From Tyto alba (Eukaryota; Chordata; Aves; Strigiformes; Tytonidae): a stretch of DNA of 64,000 nucleotides. Shown here piece by piece: positions 12,542 through 23,300 of the stretch (its first letter is position 1; every line of letters begins with the position of its first letter). Under the pieces are notes generated by a model, which saw only the letters and a program-made list of their open reading frames with translations, did not search any database and was not told where the DNA came from. Location of the stretch: assembly GCF_018691265.1 (NCBI RefSeq), contig NW_024881313.1, forward strand, positions 41,330,512-41,394,511, given 5' to 3'. A program made the translations under genes and the position numbers.

Positions 12542-12990
12542 CGAGGGAGGGGAGGCGGCGGTTGTCATGGCAACGGCGGCGCGGCGGCGGGGCTGGGGGC
12601 CGGGATGGCGGAGCGTTTCGGGGATCCCCCAAAACCCGGGACGAGCCGCGCTGCCGCCGGGGAGCCCCGGCAGGACCCCCCCCTCCCCTTCGCCCGTGTC
12701 GGTGACTCCCACCCTTCCTAAAGCAAAGATTTCCGCGGAGAGCGGGGCTCCGGGGGGCGGCGGGGCCGGATTCTCCTCTGGCTTCTCTGCCCTCCGCCCC
12801 CAGTAGAATAACGCGAGGCGTTGCATTAAAAAAAAAAATCATTTAAATAAGAGATTTCCAGCCAGAGCAGCACCCGGACAAAACACAGGGAGAAACATGC
12901 GTGGAAAAAACAGGCTTTTTAACAAAATTTGTCACAACCGTCTTGACAGCGAAGGAGCCCTGTTGCATCTCACAAAGAAGAGGGAGACAA

Positions 12991-13808
12991 GGGAGAGAAA
13001 TCGCATCGATGCGGAACAATTCGTGATGCTTCAGGTTGGAGAATATCTGAAATGTTATCCCCGGGCTGCTGAGGGTCCGGAGTCCAGGGACCGGCCTGAA
13101 AACGAGTGAGTTAAAGTTACTAATTGTCCACTAAACCAGTGAAACAGCGTCGGAAAACAGCCGCTTGTGTGGAACGCTTTGAGAGGGGAAGCGCTGATCC
13201 TGGGGCCGTTGGGAAGAAGACGCTGCAGGAGGTGGCAGCGAGACGGAGGGGAGCAGAGCCTGGGGGGCAGCTTGTTCCCGCAGTTAAATCGCGGAGCTCC
13301 CGGGGCTCCGCGCTGCTGAACCCCGAGGGAGGGTTCCTGAGGGCTGGGGTCGTCGCCTGGGGCTGTAAAATGACTGGGGGGCCTGGAAGGTGGTTTGCGT
13401 TTCGCGTAGCATTAAAGTTCCGTCGCGCTTCCTCTAAAAGGCTGTTACGGATCTTCTGTGTGTCCCGGCCCGCTCGGAAGAGGGGGACGAGGGACTTGGA
13501 CTGGGAAATCCCCGGCGGAGCGGGCACCGGCGAGCCAGGGCTCAGAGTCCAGACATTGATTTACTTCCCACACTGCACCCGTGGGATACAGGGGAACTGG
13601 CCGAGCGTGCAACGTCATGGCAAGCGATCTAGTATGGCTTGGTTACCCAATGGTAATAAGGAAAAAAAGAGGGAGAGAGAAATGGGTAGAAATAGAGATC
13701 GCCGGTGCGGGTCCCTGCGTTGGTCCCGTCCCAGTTCCTCAGGGATGTGTCCGTCCTCTTCACTTCTTCGCCTCCTCCTCTCTGCCTCCCTTTTTTCACT
13801 CCCCCTCA
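12991..13808 (-). repeat. Left arm of 818-bp inverted repeat (LTR-like)
   Basis: This segment is the reverse complement of 19242-20059. Position sums stay at 33050 from one end to the other, so there is no net indel, and I found no mismatch in the stretches I compared. At the inner edge the minus strand starts with TGAGGGGGAG beside RT remnants. The part at 13506-13610 resembles, at roughly 70%, the R/U5-like sequence at 17325-17440. It is therefore probably an LTR, or an LTR plus flank, of a minus-strand element. Confidence 0.85.
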
Positions 13809-13809
13809 A

Positions 13810-14235
13810 TCCTGTGGCTGGCACAGGGAATTGCTGGCCTGCTTGCTGGACCGTATTTGGTATTTTTCTGATCTGTCCGTACCAAGCTATTCCCCCAAAT
13901 TGTACGGCAGTACTAGGGCCCCGTACTTTCTTTGGATTAATTGCCCAGCCTCGGTCCTGCTATGCACACTCAGCAATTCAACAGCTGCTTCAACTTCTTG
14001 TTGTGACTCTGACATAATCAATAAATCATCATTACAATGGTGAACTCTCACGGTACCAGGGCCTGGTGCTGCATCAGCTGCCAACATTTGGTGGCAAATG
14101 GAGGGACTGCGTGTGTATCCCCGAGGCAATGCTTGGACAGTAAATTGCTTTTGTTGCCGGGTGAAGGCAAACTGCTCTTGGCTTTCTGAAGCAATAGCTA
14201 TTGAAAAGAAAGCATTAGCAAGGGCTGTCAGCAGC
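13810..14235 (-). pseudogene. Retroviral reverse transcriptase fragment
   Basis: On the minus strand an open stretch encodes an RT palm: LPRGYTRSPSICHQ, then 30 residues later the catalytic block reads HHCNDDLL, where retroviral RTs normally have Y-x-D-D. The frame then breaks before the thumb, ending within ALVLPYNLGE. It abuts the inverted-repeat arm directly, with nothing left of RNase H, integrase or env, so the 3' part of this element is deleted. The LPxGY-SPxICH form and the Leu-like primer site upstream suggest an ERV-L-like family. Confidence 0.75.
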
Positions 14236-15766
14236 TTCTAGGGCTGCAAATTTTTGCTGATTCTTTCTAAAAGAGTAACCATGTCTGGGACCGTAAGCCC
14301 AAGTATTGGGGAGTGACTTTATTCAGTTCTCTATAATCTACAGTCATTCTCCAGCCACATGGTTCAGCCTTTCTCCATTAGCATGTTCTCCCAACGCACA
14401 CATTCCATCAGCGTCATCCATCAACAAGCTATGTTTCTCACGAGTTTCATGGCCACATCTTAAACAAAAACCAAATCAACATATGCGACTTCATCCTACT
14501 TCTCAGTTCTCTGACAAAACAATGTTAATTGCAATATAGTATTACATTTTAAAGGTCCATTTTCAGGCCATTTTTCACTATCCTCCAACTGATATTGTCG
14601 TCACCAATGATTACAATACCACTTCAGCTTATTTTAGTTAGGAGATCTCCTCCAATTTTATTCCAGTGTTTCTCAGGATGCATCCTAAAGGAGAGCAGAA
14701 GGGTGTCTCTTGGAAAGCAGCAGCACCCATTTCAGTACCAAAAAAGAATTTTCTAAGAAACCTGATTACGATGCGCAGCTCGAAACTAAACGCTTATTAC
14801 CAAACGCCACTCCTCAGCTTCCACCCTCCTTTTCCTCCTACTCCAAGAACAGCTCTTTGCAGTGGCGTTGCCCCGCTGTGGCACTTGCTGCCCAACTGTG
14901 GGAGAGGAGCCGACGCAGTCCCCGAGCAGCAGGTCGGGCTGCTGCTCCCTTGGGTGCGGGCAAGGCTGCCAGCACCGGCCCCTCGGGGTCAACAAAAGTG
15001 CTGTCCCTCAAACAGGGTTTGGTACCCGGTGTGCCAGAGCCCACCTCCCACGCAGAGCCGAGGGAGTTATTTATGCCATGTCTGCGCAGGGACGGGCGCT
15101 CGGTGGTGACGGCACGGAACCGGCACGCCGCACCGAAGAACCTCGACGGCTTTGTACGCTTCAAACGACATGAGCGCGCCGCTGCCGTAACGACCACGGG
15201 GTAGTTACCCATCACTTTGTCCCTCTCTGGTTAACAACGTGTCTGATTTGAAGTTACGGTGCCTTGCTAATTCTTCTGCACAAATTCAAAGGGTGAGGGG
15301 TGGGCACACCTTCTTGGTCCTAAACTGAGCTGGTGGTTGAGGTCCCCCGTCCCCGGCTGCTGACTTCACGCCTCTCAGGCAATCATCCAGCCTTTTAGCT
15401 TCTCTTCAGAGGTGTAGCTGTCAGCAAGGCATGCGTGCATTGTTCATACAAAGTTTCAGGCTTACACAATAGAGCCAGTGATTAGTGGTCCCTGTACTTG
15501 ATTAGAAACATTTGTACAGGCTACAATTCCCATTAAGACTATAGAAAAGGAACTTCACTGTAGTTTCTCTTATATAAGTCTCATTTTTCATCACTTTACC
15601 TCCCGAATGCAGAATGACATTTCCAAAAACCACTGTATTACTACAGATACACATACAAAAGCAAGTAAGGCGATTATTATCATGCTCAGTAACTTCTTCA
15701 CCCACAGACTCAGATCAGGGAACCAGGACATTAACCACATTGGGGTTCCTTTTTTTTTTTCCACGC
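14236..15766 (-). other. Retroviral interior, unassignable
   Basis: This stretch lies between RT and gag remnants of the minus-strand element and is probably decayed gag-pol. I find no protease triad or zinc knuckle that I would defend. Plus-strand frames at 14666-15204 are not supported by any domain. Confidence 0.4.
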
Positions 15767-16048
15767 TCAGATGAACTTTTCTAAGGCCGTAGTAGGTATA
15801 AGTCTATGAAATCTTGGGGAATCCTCTGTCCCGTTCCCCAGGTAAGGCCCATTCTCCAGCCATAGTTTATTAACTCTTGAGCTACCTCTCCCAAGGTCAT
15901 GGGTCCTCCCCCTCATGCCCGTCTCCCCTTTTTGTGGGGTTAATACGTCCTGCAAACAGTCTTGTAGTTGTACAGCATATAGTTTCAAAGAGTCAGGCAG
16001 GCCCCGAATCAGGGGACTCATTCTATTTGGGTTAGCAATTAACAGCAA
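15767..16048 (-). pseudogene. Gag capsid-like remnant
   Basis: A 93-residue minus-strand frame begins LLIANPNRMSPLIRGLPDSL, which resembles the C-terminal capsid region of retroviral Gag (ANP motif followed by an L-x-G-L helix). It lies in the right order between the coiled-coil Gag part (16.5-17.2 kb) and RT (13.8-14.2 kb). Only a fragment is left. Confidence 0.5.
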
Positions 16049-16521
16049 TTAACGGCACTGGGGAAGGCTGCTGCAGCACTAAATGCTCGTCATGCTCTAA
16101 TTGGGGACAAGCAGCTTTCTGGAGACTCTTGGTCAAATGATTTATGCTTGGGGTCTCAAGACATACTGGATCCCCCCTCTCCGAGGGCTCCATTCCTCCT
16201 GCCCAACAGGCAGCTCGTTAACGACCACGGCTCTCTTGGGTCGTCAGTAATTAGGAAAATCCCTGGCCCCCAGCAGCCCTGGACCTCACCTTCCGATAAC
16301 AAGATTCAGTCCCCACCAGGTAAGGGTGCCCTCCTTACGTATCCAGTCTCAGTTTCCTGAGCCCACCTGCTGTGTTTCTCCTGACCTGCTGCAAGCTCAG
16401 CTGCCGGGTACGGTACCATCCGCACGGCGACCCGCAGAGCTCCTCCGCTCTGGTCATCGGTGGTCTCCGTTTTAATCAATGGTTTCAAGGTTGCCCCCTC
16501 GTTTTTGGGGTAAAAGATTTT

Positions 16522-17260
16522 TCAGTTCATTTCTAACTCTTTTGTCAGGTACAAGGGTCCATCAGCCAATTTTATCAGACCCGTAACTCCCAGTTCACTA
16601 CCCAGAACAAACCCAAGATCTGCCCAGCTGCAGTTTTCTTGTTCATTCTCCTCTAATTCAGACCATAACGTTTTTTCCCGGTCCAGGGCGTCCGACAGAG
16701 CTGTGTGGAGCCGCTGAGTGGTGTTGCGCTCAGCAGCTAACTGGCTTTGCAAAATTTCATTTTGCTCTTGCAAGGACTTCACTTTTTTTTTTTTTTTTTT
16801 TTTTTTTCCAGTAACGTTACATTCCTCAGCCAACTGATCCTGGAGAGCTTTTACCAGATCTTGCAAGGATTTAGCTTGTCTCCCCCTCTGCTTGCCTGTT
16901 CAAGTGTTCATCTTTCTGGGCTGCGGTCAGTGTTCCCCTATTACAGCGCACGCTACAGCTCTTCCTTTGCCTGGCACGACCTCCGCTCCCTCGCCAGGGT
17001 GGCGATTCGGCTTGCCACTGCTTCAGGATTACACCAATTATCGTGGGCCCAGACCACTCCTGGAGGAGCAGGACGAGCCTCGCACTCCTTCAGTTTCTCG
17101 AGAGCAGGGGAGCAGCCAAGCACCGACATTTCCCGGGCAGCCACTGCTTGTCACTGCTCGAACCGCATCCAGCCGGTAGCCGAGGGGCCACTTCCCCGTC
17201 CTCCCTGCCCACGGTCATCGGACGGAGAATCGCTCTCTCTTAGGACTTTCCAACGTCGAG
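16522..17260 (-). pseudogene. N-terminal Gag remnant with coiled coil
   Basis: Minus-strand frames at 17144-16953 (VVWAHDNWCNPEAVASRIA) and 16866-16522 (heptad-like LQEQNEILQSQLAAERN) follow the primer site in the expected gag position. The second frame contains a lysine run made by an expanded T-tract at 16784-16807. An N-terminal coiled coil fits ERV-L or spuma-type Gag better than gammaretroviral Gag. The frames do not join without breaks. Confidence 0.5.
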
Positions 17261-17263
17261 GGG

Positions 17264-17281
17264 ATCCTGTCCATGACACCA
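17264..17281 (-). promoter_or_regulatory. Primer-binding site, tRNA-Leu-like
   Basis: On the minus strand TGGTGTCATGGACAGGAT resembles the Leu primer site used by ERV-L elements (TGGTGTCA start, GGAT end), with mismatches in the middle. It lies seven bases inside the end of the LTR-like segment beginning at 17289, and gag remnants follow it. Confidence 0.55.
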
Positions 17282-17288
17282 ATTTTAA

Positions 17289-17440
17289 TGTCACGTCCCG
17301 CTCAGAATGAGCGACTTACATTCATAAATCCCCGGCAGAGAGGACAATGGTGAGACAAGTCTCAAAGTCCAGACATTTATTCATTTCCCAGAACGTACAA
17401 ACTGGATACGTAACTGGCCAAGTATATAACAAATTATTCA
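17289..17440 (-). mobile_element. Partial 5' LTR (U5-R) of the minus-strand ERV
   Basis: Read on the minus strand this has a TATATA element near 17425, an AATAAA signal near 17378, and ends in GACGTGACA next to the primer site. It shares sequence with 13506-13610 of the left arm. The U3 part is missing: at about 17440 it runs into an RT fragment of opposite polarity, so the LTR is broken by a rearrangement. Confidence 0.6.
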
Positions 17441-17800
17441 TTATCCATTTAGTGGAGAATGAAGCAAAGGTCTTACAGGACCGAGGCTGGGCAATTAATC
17501 CAAAGAAAGTACGGGGCCCTAGTACTGCCGTACAATTTGGGGGAATAGCTTGGTACGGACAGGTCAGAAAAATACCAAATACAGTCCAGCAACTCCCTGT
17601 GCCAGCCACAGCAAAACAGCCACAGACCTCTTTGGGATTTTTAGGGTGCTGGAGAACTTTTACCCGGCACCTGGCGCTCCTAGTGCACCCTCTGCAGACA
17701 TTAAGTGAGAGTAGGGTCGTTTGGCCCGGGACCGAGCAAACACACGCCGCCTTTGATGCCTGCAAAATGTGTGCGCGCAATTCTACACGCCTAGGCGAGG
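17441..17800 (+). pseudogene. Reverse transcriptase thumb/connection fragment, opposite polarity
   Basis: The plus strand encodes LQDRGWAINPKKVRGPST, then GIAWYGQVRKIPN and FLGCWRTFTRHLALLVHPL, the order seen at the end of retroviral RT palm and in the thumb. Positions 17490-17620 are homologous to 13810-13960 in reverse orientation, so the same RT region is present twice, head to head. The frame fades after about 17790 (EQTHAAFDACKM). Confidence 0.7.
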
Positions 17801-19241
17801 ACGTCCTCCTGAATCCTAGAGATTCACAGCGGATGACTGGGCCAAGGAACCAGAGGGAACCTGTTATCCCAGAGGTGAAGCCTGCTGCAACAACCCCTGA
17901 GGACGCCGTATCGCTTCCCACCCCGACTTCTCCTCTTATTTCACATCCGCTGCTGCGATCGGATTCGCGAGTTCTTGTGTTCCAGGCCCCCTCGCCGGCA
18001 CCTGGGCCTTGTCCGGCGGGGAGCGCGCCGGGACGCCGCCTCCGGTGTCGCGACCCCGGCGCGGAGGTGAAGCTCCAGCCGCAGAAAAGCGGGAGGCACA
18101 GCCGCCCACGCCGCGTGGGCATCTCCCCCCTCGGGGTATGGAAGCCAGGGTAGGGCTCACGGGAGGAGCTGGAGCCGCGGGTGTCCCTGGAAGGGGGACG
18201 ATGCTCTGTCCTCCTCCCCTGCCGCCGGCTGGCTCGTCGCGCTTTTCGGGCTGACGCTACAACCTGATTTGGAAGGCACTCGCTGCCTCGGCGTCGCTGA
18301 TGGGTCAGCCAGCGGAGAGGACCGACGTCCGTCACCCCCAGGACCGAGCGCACCCACCGGAGCTCCCCGCTGCCGGCGCCTGCCGGCCGCGCTCGTTGAA
18401 TCCGGCGGGGCGGAGGGGACGCCCGGTGCAGAGGCGTTATTGGAGGGAGATGGTTCTTGGGCTCCTTTTCCTCTCTTCGCTCTGTGCCTGCTCGCCGTGG
18501 GGCTCTGGGCGCCGCTCTGCGCCCTGCAAAGCCGGCCGGGCCCCTCCGGCTTCACCGGGAGCAGCGGCTTGGGCGAGGGGCTGGGACGTGGGAACGCCAC
18601 GGGAGGTCGGCGCGGAGGGCTGCGAACGCGCCCGAGTGACTTGCAGCCGGGGGGGGGGGGGCCCCCAACACACCCACGTCACTCCGATGGTTGCTTGGCC
18701 TGCGAGAAGCTCGGAGGCACCCGAGGGAACATCCCTGAGCTCCCTGCCCCGCCGCGGGAACCCTCAGGGCACGGTGGAAAAGGAAAGCCCCGGATACGGC
18801 CAGGCAACAGCGGCAGGCCCGCCCTCGGAACCCGCACCGGTGAGAAAAACAGCCGGAGCAAGAGGGAAGGGACGGGGGGAGCGGAGGAATCTCTCAGACG
18901 CTCACAAGGAACGGAACTCGAGTGCCGGGGCGACTAATGTGGAGGCTGGAGCCGGCACGGCGGCCAGAACAGCCCAGGACGGGGCTGGGGGCCCTGGGGG
19001 GACACGGTGGTTCCGCTTTGGTGCAGCCTGTGAAGTCTCGAGGGCCGTCTGTGCCGTGAGCGACCCTTGCTTCGTTAGCCGCAAAAGGCATAGGAAAGCC
19101 GACACCCCTGAATATGCTACCAAAAATTAACAAGAGCGGGTAATTACCTCATCCCTGGAAGCACCTCACCCCTCCCCACAGGAGGGATACCTCGGTCTGT
19201 GGGCTGCCCGGGGGGAGGACCCAAGGAAGGTCTGTGTAAAG
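17801..19241. other. GC-rich block without a supported gene
   Basis: CpG-rich sequence between the RT fragment and the right inverted-repeat arm. Open frames on both strands are long because of composition, and none has a domain. It may be a former CpG island or promoter trapped in the rearrangement. Confidence 0.4.
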
Positions 19242-20059
19242 TGAGGGGGAGTGAAAAAAGGGAGGCAGAGAGGAGGAGGCGAAGAAGTGAAGAGGACGGA
19301 CACATCCCTGAGGAACTGGGACGGGACCAACGCAGGGACCCGCACCGGCGATCTCTATTTCTACCCATTTCTCTCTCCCTCTTTTTTTCCTTATTACCAT
19401 TGGGTAACCAAGCCATACTAGATCGCTTGCCATGACGTTGCACGCTCGGCCAGTTCCCCTGTATCCCACGGGTGCAGTGTGGGAAGTAAATCAATGTCTG
19501 GACTCTGAGCCCTGGCTCGCCGGTGCCCGCTCCGCCGGGGATTTCCCAGTCCAAGTCCCTCGTCCCCCTCTTCCGAGCGGGCCGGGACACACAGAAGATC
19601 CGTAACAGCCTTTTAGAGGAAGCGCGACGGAACTTTAATGCTACGCGAAACGCAAACCACCTTCCAGGCCCCCCAGTCATTTTACAGCCCCAGGCGACGA
19701 CCCCAGCCCTCAGGAACCCTCCCTCGGGGTTCAGCAGCGCGGAGCCCCGGGAGCTCCGCGATTTAACTGCGGGAACAAGCTGCCCCCCAGGCTCTGCTCC
19801 CCTCCGTCTCGCTGCCACCTCCTGCAGCGTCTTCTTCCCAACGGCCCCAGGATCAGCGCTTCCCCTCTCAAAGCGTTCCACACAAGCGGCTGTTTTCCGA
19901 CGCTGTTTCACTGGTTTAGTGGACAATTAGTAACTTTAACTCACTCGTTTTCAGGCCGGTCCCTGGACTCCGGACCCTCAGCAGCCCAGGGATAACATTT
20001 CAGATATTCTCCAACCTGAAGCATCACGAATTGTTCCGCATCGATGCGATTTCTCTCCC
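19242..20059 (+). repeat. Right arm of 818-bp inverted repeat (LTR-like)
   Basis: Reverse complement of 12991-13808 with no net indel. It starts TGAGGGGGAGTG and ends TTCTCTCCC, followed by A. No matching target-site duplication flanks it (TAAAG before, TGTGG after). It ends about 300 bp downstream of the stop codon of the minus-strand KRAB zinc-finger gene. Confidence 0.85.
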
Positions 20060-20366
20060 ATGTGGATTCGTGGCCACCTGTACCTCTGAGCAGCGCAGAC
20101 TACACAGCTCCCACACGTCCCCAACAGCTACAGGCACCGGCGAAAGCTGTGAAACAGCTCCACAGACCATTTCAACACGGTCTGTGGAAAATAACCCCCC
20201 AACCTTCTCCCTTTTGCCTGGGAGGGGGCTCAGGACGGCCCTTTGACAGCCGCCTCCTCCCACCACGGTCCCGCACAGAGCTGGGGGATCCTGCCACGGC
20301 CCTGCCCCCTGCTCAGCCAGGGTGACAGCCCAGGGGGCTGCGAAGCCCCCGGCAGGACGGGATTTT

Positions 20367-23300
20367 CTATATGGAGTGCATTACAGACCCCCTGATCTCT
20401 GTGCAGGGCCAACCGGCCAACGTCATGTGTGTTTCTTGCATGTGACTTTCCTGATGCTTCATGAAACTCCTCCTGAGCACAAATCTCTTCCTGCAGAGGG
20501 GGCACTGGAAGAGCCCCTCTCCCGAGTGCCGGCGCTGGTGGTTTAGGAGATAATCCTTTCTCCTGTAGCTTTTGTCACACTCGGAGCACTTGTACGGCCT
20601 CTCTCCCGTGTGAGTCATCTGGTGTCTAACGAGCCACGAATGGCAAACGAAGCTTTTCCCACAGTCGCTGCAAATGTAGGACTTGCCCCTGACGTGGCTC
20701 GGCTGCTGGCTTGCCGGGCTGCCCCTGGGCACCAAGTGCTGCCTGCACTTGCCGCAGCCCTCCGACCTGTCCTGCGGGTGGTCCCAGCAGGGGCTGGCTA
20801 ACGGGTGTTCTGCGAGGAAGCTCTCCTCGCTTTCCGCAGTCGGCTGCTCCTCTCCGTCGAGGCCGCCGTGGTCACGAAGCCTGGTCCCACCCTCAGGGTT
20901 CTGCCCGCGCTCCGGCGCCTCGCAGGAGGCAGGAGCAGCCCCCTGCCCGGGGTCTTTCTCAGCCGGGGCGCACGGCTGCGAGTGCAGCAGGTGGAACACC
21001 CTTTCGTTGAGGTTCTTCTCACACGTGGGGCCTGGAAACACCTCCCCTTCCCGGGCCCCCTGGGGAGTCGGAGGATGTTCCTGCTGGCTGGAGTTTCTCT
21101 CACATTTGCTGTACGTGCACGGTCTCTTTCCGACACTGTTTTCCTGACTACTGAAGAAATCTAAGTGCTCACCAAACCCTCGGTCGTACTGAGCGTCGCT
21201 CCCAAGGCCAATCCCAGGGGTGTTTGTTTCCATCATTTCTGAATTCCACTGACTGTCCCACGTCACTCCAGGGCTAGGATGCTTGGAAAACTTCTCTCCA
21301 CATCTTCCTGGTACCTCCGAGTCACACACCGTGTTTTCAAAGCAATCTGCGGGAGGGTCCCTCTTTGTGTTTTCATTGTGCACTGAAACAGAAGATGTTA
21401 GAGTCTTTCAGTTAGGGAAGACCCTTAAGAGTATCCCTCCAAGCCTACAGCCGTGTCACGCTAACGCACAGACAAAGTAAATAAGACGGGAGGTTTTAAT
21501 ACTGAGGGGGAGAGCAAGCACCAGCGTTCCACTGAAACAAAACCTCCAGGAAAACAGAAGAGCTCTCTGCCATTTTTTTTTTTTTTTTTTTTAAAACTCT
21601 CCACAAACAATAATGTTTCCTCTTCACCCTCTCGCTCAGCTGCCTGAAGCGTGAGGTCCAGCAGAGCGGACGCCGACACCACCCCAGTGCTGCCGGCTGC
21701 TCTCCGCGCGCTCCTCCGAGCGCCCAGGGCCCCAGGGGTCCGAGCGGAGGCGCCGGCACCAGCTGGGCGAGGCAGCGTGGGCGCTCCCTCCCCCTCCGGC
21801 TCCCGGACCCTGGTCCCTGCGGGCCGGGCTCCCGCCGTGTCTTCGATCAGAGAGCTCGGAGCAGTGCAGAGCGCAGGGAGCTCTCGCACCTTGGAGGTGA
21901 TCCCCAGGCGGGCACCCAGCTCCGGCTCGACGCAGAGGCACGCCCAGACGGAGAGCCCTCAGTCAGACTGCCTCTTCCCTAGACGTGTTTTCCCCGGAAA
22001 ACATCTACGACTCCTGAGAAACCAACCCAAAAAGGCACCTGACACCTGAGCTACTTAGGCACGGCTCTAGATTTGCCATTGGACAAAACTGTTCTGCTGA
22101 CCTGCAAATTCCCTCTTTCCGTAATTACTGTTTCCTGCGACAAATATCCAGCGTTTCACCTTCCAGATCACTTCCACCAATGCTCTTCAGCCCAGCTTTC
22201 TGACGCTCCCTGATTTTTCTGTCCCGTAAGACCTGTGACCCTTCCCACATCCGTGAGTTGCTACGGGGAGACTCCACTGAGCATCACAAAGGACCACGGG
22301 TCTTTCATCGGCGTCAACCAGCTGAGGCCAGTCATCTGCACTGCACAACCATCCTGAGCTCTCATTTCTCTGCCTACTGGGATATCAGCACACAAACATG
22401 TTACCACAGGCCAAGATAAAGAGTGAACGTAAAAGGCACCGGTTGCTCTACACTATCCACCTGAGGAGCTTGTCCTCTCACCCCAGTAACTCTGGGCTGT
22501 ATGTGAGCACAGGCTGGAAGGTCTGGAGCAGACTGAGTCGGCGGGGAAGCCCACCTCGTGAGCTCCCTCGGAGCAGTGGGAACAGGTCTCCCTTGGGAAG
22601 GAGTTGGGTGGAGCCCATCCACCCTTGTCCCCGGGCAATATTCTGGATGACCTTTTTTGTTGGGGCAAAATCATTCACGCCGGCAGTTCCCACAGTTATC
22701 GGCATACTGGGAGTTTATCCCTTGGTTTACTCTAAAGTACCTTCATCACGTGCCGTGCCGTGAGGGTTTAAATAACTTGCATGAAGTGAAGGAATTCCAG
22801 ACTACCAACGGATTTCTACACAAACATTCCTCTGCAGCCCCCACCTCAGTTATCCACTTCAGAGCTACACCGAGTGGTCCTGGGCTGTGGCCCAGGAGAA
22901 TAATTAATATCCCCACCCAAATTTGCACACCCATCCCCTGAGGTTAAGCCTTGATCCAAAGATGAATCTCCCTCTGTTAACTCCACCCCAAGCATGATCC
23001 ACTCCGAGTGCGCTCTGCGCAAACGCTCCTCCAAATGAGTGTCAGCGCACACGCCTCCCGACAGCACATCCTGGAACTGTTTTGCATTAAAGCTGCCTCC
23101 TCTGTTGCTGCAGGACAGCTCTCCTGCTTGGGAACGCAAAGCCAGGGGTTCACCAGTACCCGGTTTAGACCCCACTGAGCCAGATGGAAGGACTAACTTG
23201 GTCTGTAAAGCCTGAGCACACACCACTGTGCTTGCCTAAACAAACCCAAGACAGCGCCTATGACAGCTTTAGGCCAGCTGAGCGTTAAATTTTTGTGGAC

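Noticed and set aside
12604..12712. Possible plus-strand first exon starting MAERFGDPPKPG with a donor-like GTGACT
   Set aside because: No downstream exon with matching phase before the inverted repeat; composition alone could give this frame.
13124..14017. 297-residue plus-strand frame, and its 260-residue twin at 19144-19926
   Set aside because: The frame is identical in both arms only because the arms are identical. It has no recognisable domain and runs antisense to RT at its end.
22846..23226. 126-residue minus-strand frame inside intron 4 of the KRAB zinc-finger gene
   Set aside because: No domain and no phase-matching splice sites.
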